A DNA stretch of 24,774 nt from Clostridia bacterium (GTDB lineage: Bacteria; Bacillota_A; Clostridia; Christensenellales; Aristaeellaceae): positions 1-24,774 of the forward strand of contig JAGBBE010000070.1 of assembly GCA_017938645.1 (NCBI GenBank), read 5' to 3'. Within the stretch, counting starts at the first letter, position 1, and each line of letters starts with the position of its first letter. Shown here piece after piece: positions 23,622 through 24,774 of the stretch. Position numbers and translations under genes: made by a program. The notes under the pieces were generated by a model. That model searched no databases. It was not told the DNA's origin and worked only from the letters and a program-made list of their open reading frames with translations.

Positions 23622-24617
23622 ATGCAGACCATTCAGCGCAATCTTCGCACGTACCGGGACGAAATCAAGGGCATCGCGATTCTGTGGGTGGTCTTTTTTC
23701 ATGCGCAGCTTGGACTGACAGGTGTTGTGTACGACGTGCAGAAAATCGGCTACGGCGGCGTGGACCTGTTTTTCTTTCTTTCGGGCTTTGGCCTGTATCA
23801 TTCCTTGAAGCGCAGCAGCGATCTGGGCGGTTATCTCAAGCGCAGGGCGGAGCGTCTTCTGCCTGCCTATCTGCCTTTCTGCGCGGCGTGGCTTGCGGTG
23901 ATGCTGTGGCTCGTCAGACCCGGCGCGGCTTCAGCCATCCGGACCATCGTCGGCAATGTTTTCATGGTCGGTTTTTTCAGCGGCGCGCCTGTGAATATCA
24001 ACTGGTATGTCAGCGCACTTGCGCTTTCACTGTTGATCGCGCCGGTGTTTTACGCACTGATTTCACCTGATGTACACAAGCGAGCCATCTGGCTGATTGC
24101 TGGCTGCTTCCTTGCTGGTCTTGCTTTTGTGGGCCATGATGCATATATGGCAGTTTCTCGTCTTCCGGTGTTTGCTGCAGGCATGGCGCTGGCAGGCTGG
24201 GAAAAAGAAAAGCCCAACGGCAAAACGCTTTTTGTACTGCTGGCAGTTTCAGGCCTGGCAGGTCTTGCCGTTCTGATGACCTGCTTTGACAGATTCCCGG
24301 ATCTTCTTTTGCCCTATGCAATGTACTGGCATCCCTTCCTCCTGATTGCTCCGGCGATGTGTGCCGGTCTTGGCTGGCTTTTTGCCAATTGTCCTGCCAA
24401 AATCCTCGTGCCGCTTCGTGTGCTTGGTTCGGCGTCGTTTGAGATTTTTCTCTTCAATGCATGGATTGAGCTTCTGGGGAAACGACATGGCCTGTGCAGT
24501 TCCGCGGGTGAATGGGTTTTGTGGAGTTTTGTCAGCATTCTGGCAGGTGCTTTGTACCATCTGGCCGTTAAGCGGGCATGGCCGCAGATTTCGAAAAAAA
24601 CGCAAAAAAGGGGTTGA
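23622..24617 (+). CDS. Acyltransferase family 3 integral membrane protein (OafA-like)
   Basis: A 331-residue polytopic membrane protein. The family active-site His is H27 in ILWVVFFHAQ, followed by GGVDLFFFLSGFGLY (45-59) and the arginine motif KRRAERLLPAY (R75, R78). About ten hydrophobic segments follow (for example LPFCAAWLAVMLWLV, NWYVSALALSLLIAPVF, ILAGALYHLAV). Members O-acetylate or otherwise acylate cell-surface glycans. No soluble SGNH domain is attached and no glycan operon is beside it, so the substrate is unknown. The start ATG 23622 has AAGGAG seven bases upstream; the frame is open from 23556 but that region holds the promoter. Its stop overlaps the -35 box of the tRNA promoter; no terminator is seen between them. 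Confidence 0.88.
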   Translation: MQTIQRNLRTYRDEIKGIAILWVVFFHAQLGLTGVVYDVQKIGYGGVDLFFFLSGFGLYHSLKRSSDLGGYLKRRAERLLPAYLPFCAAWLAVMLWLVRPGAASAIRTIVGNVFMVGFFSGAPVNINWYVSALALSLLIAPVFYALISPDVHKRAIWLIAGCFLAGLAFVGHDAYMAVSRLPVFAAGMALAGWEKEKPNGKTLFVLLAVSGLAGLAVLMTCFDRFPDLLLPYAMYWHPFLLIAPAMCAGLGWLFANCPAKILVPLRVLGSASFEIFLFNAWIELLGKRHGLCSSAGEWVLWSFVSILAGALYHLAVKRAWPQISKKTQKRG

Positions 24618-24643
24618 CAATCCACTGGAAAGCATGGTAAGAT
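24614..24643 (+). promoter_or_regulatory. Promoter of the tRNA-Lys gene (or tRNA cluster)
   Basis: Consensus TTGACA (24614-24619), an 18-bp spacer and TAAGAT (24638-24643). The -35 box overlaps the acyltransferase stop codon (24615-24617). Confidence 0.7.
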
Positions 24644-24678
24644 ATGCGACGTGGTTTGAACAACCTCGGCTGTGTCAA

Positions 24679-24715
24679 GGGGTCCGGTAGCCGGAACATG
24701 GCTCTGAGAAGCCCC
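24679..24715 (+). other. Structured leader ahead of tRNA-Lys
   Basis: Within the roughly 70 bases between the promoter and the tRNA, TCCGG (24683-24687) pairs with CCGGA (24691-24695) across TAG, GGCT (24700-24703) can pair with AGCC (24710-24713), and flanking GGGG (24679-24682) can pair with CCCC (24712-24715). It may be a processing leader for RNase P/III-type maturation; no known RNA family was recognised. Confidence 0.35.
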
Positions 24716-24721
24716 GGGTGT

Positions 24722-24774
24722 GACCCATTAGCTCAGTTGGCAGAGCACTTGACTTTTAATCAAGGTGTCCGGAG
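24722..24774 (+). tRNA. tRNA-Lys (anticodon TTT), 3' end beyond the window
   Basis: Acceptor 5' strand GACCCAT (24722-24728), T8-A9, D-stem GCTC/GAGC, anticodon stem CTTGA (24748-24752) with TCAAG (24760-24764), loop CTTTTAA with anticodon TTT at 24755-24757, variable loop GTGTC and the first half of the T stem CGGAG (24770-24774). The T loop and acceptor 3' strand lie outside. The anticodon and stem sequence match bacterial tRNA-Lys(UUU). Confidence 0.93.

Noticed and set aside
24644..24721. Possible small SRP RNA or 5S rRNA piece in the tRNA leader (CCGGAACATGG and AGAAGCCCC recall a 5S segment)
   Set aside because: The region is under 80 bases, lacks the SRP tetraloop domain and the paired ends of 5S rRNA, so only short chance similarity remains.

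Overview
The window looks like ordinary chromosome of a moderately GC-rich low-GC-Gram-positive-type bacterium, most likely Clostridia (possibly a gut Christensenellales/Aristaeella-like lineage; this placement is inference). The reasons are ATP-type PEP carboxykinase, strong AGGAGG Shine-Dalgarno sites, MutS2, IspE (MEP pathway), a DUF1934 (YwiB-like) protein, an OmpR-type two-component pair, a peptidase-U32/DUF3656 protein, many sigma-A promoters with near-consensus boxes and 17-bp spacers, and U-tract terminators. No insertion sequence, phage gene or CRISPR array is visible. No gene-free stretch exceeds 300 bases. The longest gap between large genes (1766-2065) is filled by divergent promoters and a leader region.

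Layout. 1-287 is the end of pckA with a bidirectional terminator. 350-1765 (minus) is a CehA/McbA-like PHP metallohydrolase, divergent from a SAM methyltransferase (2066-2854). The methyltransferase is preceded by a 30-codon leader ORF, mutually exclusive hairpins and an intrinsic terminator, which together look like a ribosome-controlled attenuator. 2941-5568 is a cytoplasmic GH2 glycosidase with its own promoter and terminator. 5636-8492 is a three-gene plus-strand operon: an unknown protein, an RluA-type pseudouridine synthase and a Cof-type HAD phosphatase. A minus-strand block from 17611 down to 8503 carries ispE, a cyclophilin, a terminator, and then U32/DUF3656 protein, mutS2, response regulator, histidine kinase and aroK. 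Divergent from ispE is a plus-strand operon (17690-20306) of DUF1934, an unknown, an MBL-fold hydrolase and a Rossmann methyltransferase-like protein, ending in a bidirectional terminator. 20351-23503 (minus) encodes a large fusion of an endonuclease-Q-type PHP nuclease, a zinc site and a UvrD/PcrA helicase, ending in QLTLF, a beta-clamp binding motif. 23622-24617 is an acyltransferase-3 membrane protein. The window ends inside a tRNA-Lys(UUU) gene with its own promoter and structured leader.

The two most interesting objects are the EndoQ-UvrD fusion with its C-terminal clamp-binding tail (a possible single-chain repair machine for deaminated bases) and the leader-peptide attenuator ahead of the methyltransferase at 1830-2065 (possibly an antibiotic- or translation-stress-responsive switch). 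The remaining genes are mostly housekeeping or single-domain enzymes.
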